From Bog-950 sp964631835 (GTDB lineage Bacteria > Bacteroidota > Bacteroidia > Chitinophagales > LD1): a stretch of 64,000 nt of DNA. The notes below the pieces were generated by a model. The model saw only the letters and a program-made list of their open reading frames with translations, searched no databases and had not been told where the DNA came from. Position 1 is the stretch's first letter, and each line of letters begins with the position of its first letter. The DNA lies in NCBI GenBank assembly GCA_964631835.1, contig CAZWAD010000001.1, positions 310,001-374,000 of the forward strand. The letters are read 5' to 3'. The position numbers and the translations under genes are program-made. This document shows positions 25,351-34,440 of this stretch, piece by piece.

Positions 25351-27555
25351 ATGGAAATAGCAGAGATGTCACCACAAGAGGCGCTACAGGAATTTTTTGG
25401 CTTCAGCAAATTCAAAGGCGACCAGGAGAAAATTATTAAATCGCTTTTAGCCGGTAAGGATACATTCGTAATTATGCCTACAGGCGGAGGTAAATCGCTT
25501 TGTTACCAGTTGCCAGCTATTATGAGCGAGGGAGTGGCAATCATTATATCTCCTCTTATAGCCCTGATGAAAAACCAGGTGGATTTAATCCGCAACTATT
25601 CCGATAAGGACAGCATTGCGCACTTTCTTAATTCATCGCTTAATAAAACCGAGAGGACAGTCGTTATCAGCGACATTAAAAGTGGCAAAACAAAAATGCT
25701 TTACGTGGCGCCAGAAACTTTAACTAAGCAGGAGACAGTTGACTTATTCAAAGAAGTAAAAGTGAGTTTTATTGCAGTGGATGAGGCGCACTGCATTTCG
25801 GAGTGGGGTCATGATTTCCGCCCGGAATACAGAAGAATCCGTGAAATTATCGAAAGCATCAAACAGCAGTTCCCGATTATTGCCCTTACAGCCACTGCTA
25901 CTCCGAAAGTACAGAGCGACATTGTAAAAACGCTTATCCTGAAAAAACCGAACATATTTATTTCATCATTCAACCGCCCGAACCTTTTCTACGAAATAAG
26001 GACAAAAAAAACACCGCAGCTCGCAATCAAGAATATGGTGCAGTTCATCAAGCAACGCTCCGGTAAATCGGGAATTATCTATGTAATTAACCGGAAGACT
26101 TGTGATGACTTGTCAGAAGTTCTTCGAGCTAACGGAATTAAGGCCGCAGCTTACCATGCTGGGCTGGATGGAAAACTACGCACACAAACACAAGACGCGT
26201 TTCTGATGGAAGAGCTGGATGTAATTGTTGCCACAATTGCATTTGGAATGGGAATTGACAAACCCGATATCCGCTTTGTTATACATTTTGATATTCCCAA
26301 ATCACTCGAAAATTATTACCAGGAAACCGGCCGTTCGGGTCGGGACGGTTTGGACGGAGAATGCGTGGTTTATTTTTCTTACAAAGACATTGGAAAACTT
26401 GAAAAGCTTCTGCGCGATAAATCTGTTGCCGAACGCGAACGTAATATTCAGCTTATAAATGAAACAGTGGCATACATCGAATCTGCCGAATGCAGAAGAA
26501 AATTCTTGCTGCATTATTTTGGTGAGGAGTTTAATGCAAAGGAGTGCAACAACATGTGTGACAATTGCAAGCATCCAAAAGAGAAAGTGGATGTTACAGC
26601 AGATACAAAACTTTCTATTGAGATAATTAAAGCAGTAAAAGAAAATCATGATTTGCCGTATGTTGTAAAACTTCTAATAGGTAAAAAGGGAAAGGAAATT
26701 ACGGACTTTAAATATGACCGGCAGGAATGGTTTGGCCAGGGCGCTGATAAAGATGAGCACCACTGGAATTCGGTGATTCGTCATGCGATGATGGCAGGGC
26801 TGCTCGAAAAAGATATTGAGCAATATGGGTTGCTTAAAATAACCGACCGCGGATATGAGTTTTTGAAAAAACCGCGACCGGTAAAGATTTCCATCAACCA
26901 TAATTACGAAGATGACGGCACAGATGTTGTGGTGGATGATGGCAAGGGAGCACGAGCGGTTCTCGACCCGCAAATGCACAATATGCTTAAAGACTTGAGA
27001 AAAAAAGTGGGTAAGCAATTCAACCTCCCGCCCTATGTTATTTTCCAGGATTTTTCGCTGGAAGAGATGGCGGCAAAATATCCCATAACCATAGAGGAAC
27101 TTTGCAATATTCAGGGTGTAAGCCGTGGTAAAGCTGAGCGTTACGGGAAAACGTTTATTGAAATGATTAAAAAATATGTGGATGAAAACGAGATTGACCG
27201 GCCAACAGATTTTGTTGTCCGCGGTGTAGTAAATAAGAGCGGAGATAAAATCAGAATCATTCAGGCAATAGACAAAAAAATTTCTATTGATGAAATAGCA
27301 AAGATGCTTGGTAAAAAACGTCCGGAGTTGATTAACGAACTGGAGACCATTGTCAACTCGGGAACCAAACTGAACATTGACTATTATCTATTCAACATTA
27401 TGGATGAAGAACTGGTCGGCTATATATATGACTACTTCCGCGAAGCTCCGACAGACTCCCTTGATGAGGCTTACGAAGAATTCAAGGATGACGAAGTAGA
27501 AACCGAAAACCTGCAATTGGTTAGAATCAAATTTATGAGTGAACTGGCGAACTGA
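25351..27555 (+). CDS. recQ: ATP-dependent DNA helicase RecQ
   Basis: 734 aa. Superfamily 2 helicase core: Walker A MPTGGGKSLCYQLPA (about residues 44-58), DEAH box VDEAHCISEWGHDFRPEYR, SAT-like LTATATPKV and motif VI QETGRSGRDG. The zinc-binding RecQ-Ct cysteines follow (CRRKFLLHYFG, then CNNMCDNC), next the winged helix, then an HRDC domain (FQDFSLEEMAAKYP, GVSRGKAERYG). A further C-terminal extension of about 100 residues with a helix-turn-helix-like ISIDEIAKMLGK is common in Bacteroidota RecQ. Unwinds DNA in recombination repair and fork restart. Confidence 0.96.
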   Translation: MEIAEMSPQEALQEFFGFSKFKGDQEKIIKSLLAGKDTFVIMPTGGGKSLCYQLPAIMSEGVAIIISPLIALMKNQVDLIRNYSDKDSIAHFLNSSLNKTERTVVISDIKSGKTKMLYVAPETLTKQETVDLFKEVKVSFIAVDEAHCISEWGHDFRPEYRRIREIIESIKQQFPIIALTATATPKVQSDIVKTLILKKPNIFISSFNRPNLFYEIRTKKTPQLAIKNMVQFIKQRSGKSGIIYVINRKTCDDLSEVLRANGIKAAAYHAGLDGKLRTQTQDAFLMEELDVIVATIAFGMGIDKPDIRFVIHFDIPKSLENYYQETGRSGRDGLDGECVVYFSYKDIGKLEKLLRDKSVAERERNIQLINETVAYIESAECRRKFLLHYFGEEFNAKECNNMCDNCKHPKEKVDVTADTKLSIEIIKAVKENHDLPYVVKLLIGKKGKEITDFKYDRQEWFGQGADKDEHHWNSVIRHAMMAGLLEKDIEQYGLLKITDRGYEFLKKPRPVKISINHNYEDDGTDVVVDDGKGARAVLDPQMHNMLKDLRKKVGKQFNLPPYVIFQDFSLEEMAAKYPITIEELCNIQGVSRGKAERYGKTFIEMIKKYVDENEIDRPTDFVVRGVVNKSGDKIRIIQAIDKKISIDEIAKMLGKKRPELINELETIVNSGTKLNIDYYLFNIMDEELVGYIYDYFREAPTDSLDEAYEEFKDDEVETENLQLVRIKFMSELAN

Positions 27556-27631
27556 TTTGAATTGCCTCGGATTGTGTATTTGTTGAAAGCCGGGTAAAGA
27601 CAAATTTTATTTTCGCTGCTAATGAAAAAAA

Positions 27632-28417
27632 ATGCAGGACACCTACGAGATTAAGCTCCCCCAGTTTGAAGGCCCCTTTGATTTGCTGCTTTTCTTTATT
27701 GAAAGAGATGAGCTGGATATTTACGACATTCCCATTTTCAAACTCACTACTGATTTTCTGAATTACATCCACCAAATGGAGACGCTTAACATTGAAGTGG
27801 CGAGCGAATTCATTTTGGTGGCGGCTACTCTGATGCGTATAAAAGCCAAAATGCTTTTGCCCCGAAAAGAGTTTAACCCGGAAACCGGAAAGGAAATTGA
27901 CCCGCGCGATGAACTGGTCGCGCGCCTGATTGAATACAAAAAATACAAAGAAACCACCGAAGCGCTCCGCAAATTAGAAGAAGACAGACAGAATATCGCT
28001 AAAAGAGGTAATTCTGTTTCAGAAACCAGAGAAATAGCTTCGCTGTTTGAAACGGAACTTGAAATGGAGAACCTGACCATGTACCGGATGATGCGCGCAT
28101 TTCAAAACGTACTCGACCGGCTGGCGAGAGAAAAAAACAAAGTAGTTCACACCATAGAAACCCCTCCGTATACCATCAGCGGTGAGAAAATGGTTTTGCA
28201 TGAAAGGTTAAAGGAGGGAATGAAAATTGCTTTCGAGGAAGTTTTTAAAGATGTTGAAAACCGGCTACACGCCATTTTTGTTTTTCTGTCCATCCTTGAG
28301 CTGGTTCAGGAGCGGCAAATCAGCATTGTTATCGGGCAGGGCATGAATAATTTCTGGCTGGAAAAAATGACTCCGGATGAGCAACAGGAAGTTGTTCTCG
28401 AAGGACAAGAGAATTAA
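27632..28417 (+). CDS. scpA: segregation and condensation protein A
   Basis: 261 aa kleisin. It opens with the ScpA hallmark LPQFEGPFDLLLFFIERDEL, followed by LDIYDIPIFKLTTDFL and the helical segment EFILVAATLMRIKAKMLLPR; the C-terminal winged helix is FLSILELVQERQISI. ScpA bridges the two SMC ATPase heads with ScpB to condense the chromosome. scpB and smc are not in the window. ATG start at 27632, with a near-match to a -7 box (TATTTTCG) about 15 bp upstream. Confidence 0.95.
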   Translation: MQDTYEIKLPQFEGPFDLLLFFIERDELDIYDIPIFKLTTDFLNYIHQMETLNIEVASEFILVAATLMRIKAKMLLPRKEFNPETGKEIDPRDELVARLIEYKKYKETTEALRKLEEDRQNIAKRGNSVSETREIASLFETELEMENLTMYRMMRAFQNVLDRLAREKNKVVHTIETPPYTISGEKMVLHERLKEGMKIAFEEVFKDVENRLHAIFVFLSILELVQERQISIVIGQGMNNFWLEKMTPDEQQEVVLEGQEN

Positions 28418-28465
28418 TTCCTGTTTTAATAGCAAACATTTCAGGTAAATTCCACCTTTGCCCGT

Positions 28466-29527
28466 ATGAGCGGGAATTCTGAAAACGCTTTACCGAAAAT
28501 CAGTTTGTGGAAGCTGTTGCTGCCTTTGCTTATCGGCATCAGCGTTACTGCCTATCTTGTCTTTCACAATTTCAAACCAAATGAACTTCGCGAAGTTGAA
28601 GTAAGCGGGAAGTTAATAGCCGGGTTATTGCTGGCAACACTTACTGTAATTGTGCGCGATGGTGGTTTTATTTACAAGTACAGGTTAAGTACAGGTAATA
28701 CTGTAAGCTGGCGCAAAGCTTTTCAAACCATTATGCTATGGGAGTTTTCTGCTTGTATTACTCCTAAAGTGGCGGAAGCTCCTTTTGTTGTTTTCCTGTT
28801 GAAGAAAAGCGGATTGAGTTATGGGAAAAGTGTGGCGGTGTTATTTCTAAATACTTTTCTCGATAATCTTGTTTTTGTTCTGGTATTTGCAGTGTTGTAT
28901 TTCATTCTGGGAAATTCAATGCTTACATACACATACCAGTGTCCAGATTTGGAAGGGCATCAGATTATGCAAGCGGTAAGAGATATTGCAAGTAAGGCAT
29001 GGATTGGGTATCTGCTTTTTGTGTTTGCCTGCGTCTTTCTGGGCGGTTCACTTTTCTTGATGCCCCATTTTGTGAAGAGGTTTTGCCACCGTATTGCCGT
29101 GCTTCCTGTTTTTTCGTCTTTTAAAAGCGGATTGATTGCGTTAGGCGATGACATAGAGATTACTGCTGATGAATTTAAAAACATGCCCTTCTCCTTCTGG
29201 ATTAAAATGTTTGTGTCCACCTTCTTCAATTGGTTTGCCCGGTTTTTTCTTGCATGTGCTTTGCTACTTGCCTTTTCAACCAACGGGCTGAACATCATTG
29301 AAGTGCTCTCGCGGCAATATGTGCTTTGGATATTTACAACCATTCCTTCTACACCGGGAGCAAGCGGTGTGGCAGAGATTTCCTTCATGGCGCTTAACTG
29401 TGAGTTTATGCCTTTGGGATTAGCAGCAGCCATCGTGTTACTGTGGCGAATCTTTTCCTATTACCTGTATTTACTTATCGGGCTTTTACTATTGCCCAGG
29501 TGGTCGAAACAAATTGCTGCTGATTAA
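28466..29527 (+). CDS. LPG-synthase-type flippase-like membrane protein (UPF0104/YbhN family)
   Basis: 353 aa with about eight membrane helices. Contains the family pattern: IVRDGGFIYKYRLS after the second helix, WEFSACITPKVAEAPFVVF, and the late TTIPSTPGASGVAEISFMAL. The family (the transmembrane part of lysylphosphatidylglycerol synthase, AglD-like) includes lipid flippases and many unknowns; no lysyl-transferase domain is attached. Plus strand, 48 bp after scpA; its stop lies 5 bp from the stop of a convergent gene. Substrate unknown. Confidence 0.85.
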   Translation: MSGNSENALPKISLWKLLLPLLIGISVTAYLVFHNFKPNELREVEVSGKLIAGLLLATLTVIVRDGGFIYKYRLSTGNTVSWRKAFQTIMLWEFSACITPKVAEAPFVVFLLKKSGLSYGKSVAVLFLNTFLDNLVFVLVFAVLYFILGNSMLTYTYQCPDLEGHQIMQAVRDIASKAWIGYLLFVFACVFLGGSLFLMPHFVKRFCHRIAVLPVFSSFKSGLIALGDDIEITADEFKNMPFSFWIKMFVSTFFNWFARFFLACALLLAFSTNGLNIIEVLSRQYVLWIFTTIPSTPGASGVAEISFMALNCEFMPLGLAAAIVLLWRIFSYYLYLLIGLLLLPRWSKQIAAD

Positions 29528-29532
29528 CTGCG

Positions 29533-30432
29533 CTAATACTCTTTGGGTTTGTAAGGAATCTTTTTCAATTCCTCAAACAGTTCTTTGCACTTCGCTTTAT
29601 CTTCGGGTTTATTAACAGCGAAAAACCAGTAATTTTCAAAGTCGCCCTGATTCATGAAAAGCTGCATGGTGCCTTGCGATTTGTGCTCGGCAATTTCCCA
29701 GTTGACGATGATTTTGTAAGTGAGTTTGTTTTTGTAGCCGAAAGGCACTGTTTTATCGAACGAAAACATAAAAGTGTTTCCCTCAACCTTTGTTTCGTTG
29801 TAGTTCTTCAGTTGTGTGAAAGTGACAGCAGCTGTGTCTTTTAACGAAGAACCGGTAACGCCCAGCACTACCGGTCGTTTATTTTCGGGAAGCGACTGAA
29901 CGGTTCTTAGCGCAAGTATGGTAGCGGCTTTGTGGTGCGCATGTGTTTCAGGAACAGGTAAAAGACAAAAAAGGAAGTCATACTTGGTGTTCGTCATTAT
30001 TTCTTTTAGGCGGGTGGTGACTAAACCAACATTCCATGTGGTATCGAGCGGTTCGTGTTCATCCAGCCCATAGCGCGCATCTTTCTGGTCGAGGAAAAAA
30101 ATATTGTTAGTGCCTATTATTTTTCCGGCATTGATTAACTCCTGCTTGCGGATGCGCGGAAGATTTTCTCTTCCCACCTTTTCATCGGTCAGCTCCAGTC
30201 CGTAATAAGCTTCAGCCAGGGTGGAGTATTTATATCCTGCTTCGCCATTGGTGATTACGCACTGGTCAACAAGCCCGTTGAGTTCATGAGTGATTTTGTA
30301 AATGGTTGCCGCCATAGCCGTTTCATCATCAGGGTGGGCGGTAACCACCAATACTTTAGGCCCGGTTTTAGTTTGCGCCTGCGTAAGGAGTACCGCCAGA
30401 GATAGCAGGAAAAGAAAACAGAATTTTTTCAT
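29533..30432 (-). CDS. secreted PIG-L/LmbE-family deacetylase
   Basis: About 299 aa from ATG 30432, chosen because MKKFCFLFLLSLAVLLTQAQ is a clean signal peptide; an upstream in-frame ATG at 30456 is less likely. After cleavage comes VLVVTAHPDDETAMAATIY with the AHPDDE zinc-binding motif of PIG-L, LmbE and MshB deacetylases, and a later His-rich VPETHAHHKAATIL that supplies further metal ligands. Members remove N-acetyl groups from GlcNAc-containing compounds; this exported version probably acts on extracellular or periplasmic sugars. A C-terminal beta-rich stretch (about residues 200-290) extends beyond the core. Divergent from the APC permease, with a 47-bp gap. Confidence 0.87.
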   Translation of the reverse strand: MKKFCFLFLLSLAVLLTQAQTKTGPKVLVVTAHPDDETAMAATIYKITHELNGLVDQCVITNGEAGYKYSTLAEAYYGLELTDEKVGRENLPRIRKQELINAGKIIGTNNIFFLDQKDARYGLDEHEPLDTTWNVGLVTTRLKEIMTNTKYDFLFCLLPVPETHAHHKAATILALRTVQSLPENKRPVVLGVTGSSLKDTAAVTFTQLKNYNETKVEGNTFMFSFDKTVPFGYKNKLTYKIIVNWEIAEHKSQGTMQLFMNQGDFENYWFFAVNKPEDKAKCKELFEELKKIPYKPKEY

Positions 30433-30479
30433 AGAGTGAAAATAATACGAATACATTTACCCCACGACACAAACCATTC

Positions 30480-31799
30480 ATGAACAAACTCATTCGCGGG
30501 TTGAACTTGCGGCAGGCAGTGGCGGTTAACGCCATTGATATGGTGGGCATTGGTCCGTTTATCACTATTCCTTTTGTTATAGGTGCCATGAACGGTCCGC
30601 AATGTATTGTGGCGTGGGTGCTTGGCGCGGTGCTTTCATTTGCCGATGGCTCGGTGTGGGCTGAACTGGGTGCTAAATGGCCCATGGCGGGCGGCAGCTA
30701 CAATTTTCTCCAGAAGCTTTATGGTAAAAAATGGGGACGGCTGCTTTCCTTTCTGTATATATGGCAAACCATCATCCAGGCGCCATTGGTGGTGGCCTCC
30801 GGTGCAATTGGCTTTGCGCAGTATTTAACGTATCTGGTTCCGCTTTCAACCATTCAGCAGAAAGCTGTGTCCGGTACCCTTGTTATGCTGCTCACTATTC
30901 TTCTTTACCGCAAAATTACCGACATCGGAAAAATTTCGGTACTCATGGGCATGGTGGTGGGCGGTACCATTCTTTGGTTAATTGTAAGCGCGGTGCCGCA
31001 TTTTCAAAGTTCGCTGGCTTTTACTTATGCGCCCGATGCGTTCAGCCTTACACCGGTATTCTTTTTCGGGCTGGGGCAGGCAAGCATTAAAACGGTTTAC
31101 TCTTACCTCGGGTATTATAATGTGTGCCACCTCGGTGGAGAAATAAAAGAACCGGAAAGGAACATTCCGCGCAGCATTTTTATTTCCATTGCCATTATTG
31201 CCTCCCTGTATTTGCTGATGCAGGTTTCCATTCTGGGGGTTATACCCTGGCAGGAGGCGAAGGATTCTCCGTTTATTGTGAGTTTATATTTCGAAAAAAT
31301 TTACGGACATGCCGCGGGGCAGGCTGCCACCGGTTTGGTTTTATTTATTGCCATTACTTCCTTGTTTGCGGTATTGCTGGGTTATTCGCGGGTGCCGTAT
31401 GCTGCGGCTGTTGACGGAAATTTCTTTTCCGTTTTCGGAAAGCTTCATCCTGAAAAACATTTCCCGCATGTAAGCTTGCTGATTCTTGCAGCCATGGCTT
31501 TTGTATTCAGCCTGTTGTTTAAAATGAAAGAAGTGATTACCGCCATTATCGTTATGCGCATTATCATTCAGTTTATCGGGCAAAGCGCGGGCATTATTCT
31601 TTACCACAAAAGGCACAGGGGCGATAAATTCCCTTTCCGCATGTGGCTGTATCCTCTTCCGGCCGTGGTGGGGATTATAGTGTGGGCTTTTATCTTTTTT
31701 TCGGCTGAATGGATTTACATAGCCGGGGCGCTGGGGGTAATTGCCGCGGGCTGCGCGGTATATGCGGCTAAGGAATATGCTTCGGCAAGTTCAGCTTGA
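30480..31799 (+). CDS. APC-family amino acid/polyamine permease
   Basis: 439 aa, 12 predicted membrane helices. The first helix has MVGIGPFITIPFVIGAM, the unwound substrate-binding GxGxF type of APC transporters, followed by the conserved ELGAKWPMAGGSYNFLQKLYG. Transports amino acids or amines, usually with protons; specificity not readable. Starts at ATG 30480, 47 bp from the divergent PIG-L gene. Confidence 0.88.
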   Translation: MNKLIRGLNLRQAVAVNAIDMVGIGPFITIPFVIGAMNGPQCIVAWVLGAVLSFADGSVWAELGAKWPMAGGSYNFLQKLYGKKWGRLLSFLYIWQTIIQAPLVVASGAIGFAQYLTYLVPLSTIQQKAVSGTLVMLLTILLYRKITDIGKISVLMGMVVGGTILWLIVSAVPHFQSSLAFTYAPDAFSLTPVFFFGLGQASIKTVYSYLGYYNVCHLGGEIKEPERNIPRSIFISIAIIASLYLLMQVSILGVIPWQEAKDSPFIVSLYFEKIYGHAAGQAATGLVLFIAITSLFAVLLGYSRVPYAAAVDGNFFSVFGKLHPEKHFPHVSLLILAAMAFVFSLLFKMKEVITAIIVMRIIIQFIGQSAGIILYHKRHRGDKFPFRMWLYPLPAVVGIIVWAFIFFSAEWIYIAGALGVIAAGCAVYAAKEYASASSA

Positions 31800-31806
31800 C
31801 ACAGAT

Positions 31807-31841
31807 AAAAAAACGAGCCGGCATTACCCATGCCGGCTTCG
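31807..31841 (-). terminator. hairpin with T tract on the minus strand
   Basis: Arms CGAGCCGGCAT (31814-31824) and ATGCCGGCTTCG (31830-31841) pair around a 5-nt loop with one bulge. On the minus strand the stem is followed by seven T (complement of 31807-31813). It fits a terminator for the minus-strand SnoaL-like gene ending at 32005, though about 165 bp downstream of it, and could also stop plus-strand transcription from the permease. Confidence 0.6.
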
Positions 31842-32004
31842 TCAATACTCGCGGTTGTTAACCATCACCACAATGCAACCGCTTTCTTTTTAACACACCT
31901 AAACCATGATGTCAGAAGAACTCTGACCTATGATAGAACGCAAATGTAACATTCTTATTCTACTAAAATTGTGAAGAAAGGTTAATAGCGCTATCTCTGA
32001 ATAG

Positions 32005-32547
32005 CTACATTGACGAAGCTGTATTCCATTCTTCGGGTTTAATGCTCAATTGGCGGAGGAATTTGTTTTCCTCTATGTAGCCCCAGTGTTCTATTCCTTT
32101 TCCATTCTTAAACCGGATAATATCCACCCCCTCCACATTTATTTTATTGTTGCTGGGTTTATGACCGAACATAGAGCCGGTATTTGTGCCGGTCATGGTA
32201 AACTGCACCGTTACCAGGTCTTTCTCAGCCATAATTAAGTTTATTTTTATTTCCACGTCCGGAAATGCCGAAAAAAAATCTTTAAGGGCTTTTTTAAATC
32301 CTCTTCGGTTTTCAGCATAATGCCTGTCTTTATAATGTTCAACAAAATCTTCCGAAACCATTGAATCAACCAATTCGGGGTTGTGTTTATTGATAATTTC
32401 TGAATAGAACCGCAGTGTTGCAAGTTTATTCTGCTCCTCAACAGAAGCGGTTTTATTACCAGGCTTATCGGTCTGATTGCACGATTGTAAGATACACGCC
32501 CAGAAGGCAGCCGAAACAACAAATGGAGTAATAGCTTTCATAACCAA
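32005..32547 (-). CDS. SnoaL-like/ester-cyclase-fold lipoprotein
   Basis: 180 aa (ATG at 32547 or two codons in, at 32541). The N-terminus is a lipoprotein signal ending in the lipobox LQSC with Cys near residue 23. The mature part has the NTF2/SnoaL pattern: FYSEIINKHNPELVDSMV, FVEHYKDRHYAENRRGF, and the strand-rich VTVQFTMTGTNTGSMFGHKP, IRFKNGKGIEHWGYIE. Such proteins include polyketide cyclases and many small carrier or catalytic proteins; the substrate is unknown. Probably anchored in the outer or inner membrane. No operon partner. Confidence 0.82.
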   Translation of the reverse strand: MVMKAITPFVVSAAFWACILQSCNQTDKPGNKTASVEEQNKLATLRFYSEIINKHNPELVDSMVSEDFVEHYKDRHYAENRRGFKKALKDFFSAFPDVEIKINLIMAEKDLVTVQFTMTGTNTGSMFGHKPSNNKINVEGVDIIRFKNGKGIEHWGYIEENKFLRQLSIKPEEWNTASSM

Positions 32548-32679
32548 ATTTTTAGACCTTGCTTGTGAATTTACGGGGCCTTCGGTAGGCCGTTAAATAT
32601 ATAACGCCAGTTTTTGCGGCAGAGTACAATATTTCTGACGGATAGGCGTAAAACTTATAGAAAGTAAGTACGGGAAATA

Positions 32680-33099
32680 ATGAAAAACAGGGTTTGTTTA
32701 GGATTTATTTTTATGGTTATGGTTTTCCATAGCGGGTACTCTCCGGCTCAGGTTGGTAAACAAAAATCTGCAAACAGCAGTTTAAAGTTTATCGGCACAT
32801 GGAAAGGGGACGAGAAGTGTAAGGGTGTGAGCATACCGGTAGTGATGATTACTGTTTCGGGCGGAAGCGGAAATACGGTTTACCTTTCAGGAATATACAG
32901 CATAACGGGAAGAATTGAGGGAACGGTAAAAGGCGATACTGTTTATATCCCGCTGCAGGAAGTTAAGGACCCCAACTTTACCAATATCCATATTGAAGGC
33001 AAGCTGGCCTATATAAGCAACCCCGCTGCACTTGCCGGTACTATTAAAATTCAAAACAATCAGCAGCCCGATGAATGTATGGTAAAGTACAGAAAGTAG
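32680..33099 (+). CDS. small secreted protein of unknown function
   Basis: 139 aa. Signal peptide MKNRVCLGFIFMVMVFHSG ending near SPAQ (about residue 24). The mature part is beta-rich: FIGTWKGDEKCKGVSIPVVM, VSGGSGNTVYLSGIYSITGR, EGTVKGDTVYIPLQEV, ending QPDECMVKYRK. Two cysteines (in EKCKG and DECM) may form a disulfide. It resembles small secreted Bacteroidota proteins with a lipocalin- or META-like barrel, but no family is claimed. It stands alone, convergent with the small lipoprotein gene that follows. Confidence 0.7.
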   Translation: MKNRVCLGFIFMVMVFHSGYSPAQVGKQKSANSSLKFIGTWKGDEKCKGVSIPVVMITVSGGSGNTVYLSGIYSITGRIEGTVKGDTVYIPLQEVKDPNFTNIHIEGKLAYISNPAALAGTIKIQNNQQPDECMVKYRK

Positions 33100-33100
33100 C

Positions 33101-33146
33101 CGGCTAAAGCCGCAGCAGCGCCTTCGTCACGAAGTCACCTGCTGCG
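33101..33146. terminator. double hairpin between convergent genes
   Basis: CGGCT-AA-AGCCG (33101-33112) touches a branched stem: CGCAGCAG (33111-33118) pairs with CTGCTGCG (33139-33146), enclosing an inner stem CTTCGT-C-ACGAAG (33122-33134). It lies between the stop at 33099 (plus) and the stop at 33171 (minus). No strong T tract, so it may be a REP-like palindrome rather than a simple terminator. Confidence 0.45.
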
Positions 33147-33170
33147 ATTTAGAACAGCATTGTTTTCCGG

Positions 33171-33380
33171 CTATTCAATCAACGAGCAGTTGTTATACCC
33201 CAGGAAGTTGTTATACTCGAAAGAGTTGCAGGTATTCCTGGCGTCTGAAATAGTGGCGTTGTGAATATCGTGGTATGTGTTGTTGTCGTTGTTATCGGTG
33301 CATTGACACACCCAGTCTTTTTTACAGGAAGCAAGAGTTAAAACTCCCACAGCCCCCAAAATCCAGATTATCTTTTTCAT
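33171..33380 (-). CDS. small lipoprotein
   Basis: 69 aa from ATG 33380 (an in-frame ATG at 33410 is less likely). MKKIIWILGAVGVLTLASC is a lipoprotein signal with lipobox LASC. The short mature part has a CxC pair (WVCQCTDNNDNN) and two further cysteines (NTCNSFEY, YNNCSL), so two disulfides are possible. Such tiny cysteine-bearing lipoproteins are frequent in Bacteroidota and without known role. A near-consensus -7 box (TAGTTTTA) lies directly before the ATG on the minus strand. Confidence 0.72.
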   Translation of the reverse strand: MKKIIWILGAVGVLTLASCKKDWVCQCTDNNDNNTYHDIHNATISDARNTCNSFEYNNFLGYNNCSLIE

Positions 33381-33437
33381 AAAACTAATTTTTCGGTTAA
33401 TCAATAGCAACCGGCATCTGAAACTTTTTCAATTCAA

Positions 33438-33587
33438 TTACCAGTCGCCTTTAATAATCTTCAGCAATACGGCAATAAGTGCCAGGAGCAGTAAAAGGTG
33501 AATGAGGTATCCGGCACTGAAAACAAAGAACCCCACTGCCCAGCCTATAACCAGTACCACAGCAATGATATACAGCAAGTCTTTCAT
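33438..33587 (-). CDS. small membrane protein of the lmo0937 type
   Basis: 49 aa. The translation starts MKDLLYIIAVVLVIGWAVGF and ends KIIKGDW. Two membrane helices (residues 3-24 and 28-44) are separated by a short loop with Ser-Ala-Gly-Tyr. This matches the small lmo0937-like family found in many bacteria, often stress-related, function unknown. ATG at 33585-33587, stop complement at 33438-33440. Same strand as the small lipoprotein 57 bp downstream, possibly co-transcribed. Confidence 0.8.
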   Translation of the reverse strand: MKDLLYIIAVVLVIGWAVGFFVFSAGYLIHLLLLLALIAVLLKIIKGDW

Positions 33588-33739
33588 GGCTTTTGTTTTT
33601 GGTTATTTAAAATAAAAACACTCAAAACGATGGGCGAGGACCGTTGTATGTATTTAACGCATCATGAGCCGTTATAAGATGTATGAAGCGAATTTTTTCT
33701 TCTTAAAAAAAGCAGTTGCCTGCCCTCTGTTTCGGAAAA

Positions 33740-34440
33740 ATGTACTGTTTTTTATCAAAGCCCCACAGACCTTTGCAGGAAGAAAGCCTCAGCAACAAAA
33801 TAGAAAGGCTTAGCAACACCGCGGAGCCACTCCGCAATACTGTGCAGCCACTCCACGATACCGTGCAGCTACTCCGCGATACTGTGGAGCCATTCCGCAA
33901 TACTGTGGAGCCATTCCACGATACCGCGGAGCCACTCCGCAATACTGTGGAGCCATTCCACGACACCGCGGAGCCACTCCGCGATACCGCGGAGCCACTC
34001 CACAATACCGCGCAGCTACTCCGCGATACTGTGGAGCCATTCCGCACATGTGTGCAGTCGCTCCTTACATGTGTGGAGCTATTCCGCACATGTGTGCAGC
34101 CGCTCCTTGCATGTGTGGAGCCATTCCGCACATGTGTGCAGTCGCTCCTTACATGTGTGGAGCTATTCNNNNNNNNNNNNNNNNNNNNNNNNNNNNNNNN
34201 NNNNNNNNNNNNNNNNNNNNNNNNNNNNNNNNNNNNNNNNNNNNNNNNNNNNNNNNNNNNNNNNNNNNTGTGGAGCCATTCCGCACATGTGTGCAGTCGC
34301 TCCTTACATGTGTGGAGCTATTCCGCACATGTGTGCAGCCGCTCCTTGCATGTGTGGAGCTATTCCGCACATGTGTGCAGCCGCTCCTTACATGTGCGGA
34401 GTCATTACGCACATGTGTAGAGCCACCCGGCAAAGCCTAA
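33740..34440 (+). CDS. possible heptapeptide-repeat protein, interrupted by assembly gap
   Basis: Low-confidence gene. From ATG 33740 the frame reads a short unique start (MYCFLSKPHRPLQEESL), then about 18 heptads of the form L-R-N-T-V-E-P and, further on, F-R-T-C-V-Q-S/L-L-T-C-V-E-L, up to the gap at 34169. After the gap the same heptads continue in another frame and stop at 34438-34440 (EPPGKA), so the true gap length must differ from 100. Hydrophobic residues at positions 1 and 5 of each heptad look coiled-coil-like, but one proline per repeat argues against a plain helix. All frames stay open because the unit is 21 bp, so this could equally be non-coding satellite DNA. Confidence 0.25.
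33790..34434. repeat. 21-bp minisatellite with palindromic units
   Basis: Tandem 21-bp units, diverging in blocks: a first type with GCGGAGCCACTCCGC or GTGGAGCCATTCCAC cores (about 33810-34050) and a second type with CACATGTG cores alternating with GGAGC and GCAGC words (34050-34430). Most units can form small stems. The array runs through the 34169-34268 gap. The wider stretch 33588-34642 has no confident gene; outside the array I see nothing recognisable in 33588-33739 or 34441-34642. Confidence 0.9.
34169..34268. other. assembly gap of 100 N
   Basis: Exactly 100 N inside the minisatellite, the usual placeholder for a gap of unknown size. The repeat phase across it does not fit: the GTGGAG words at 34157 and 34270 are 113 bp apart, not a multiple of 21. 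The true length is therefore unknown and repeat copies are missing. Confidence 0.98.

Noticed and set aside
33703..34131. Minus-strand gene through the minisatellite
   Set aside because: All frames of a 21-bp repeat stay open on both strands; the translation is a Ser/Gly/Arg repeat with no unique start domain.
33790..34434. CRISPR array
   Set aside because: Units are 21 bp with no spacers; neighbouring units differ by drift, and no cas genes are in the window.
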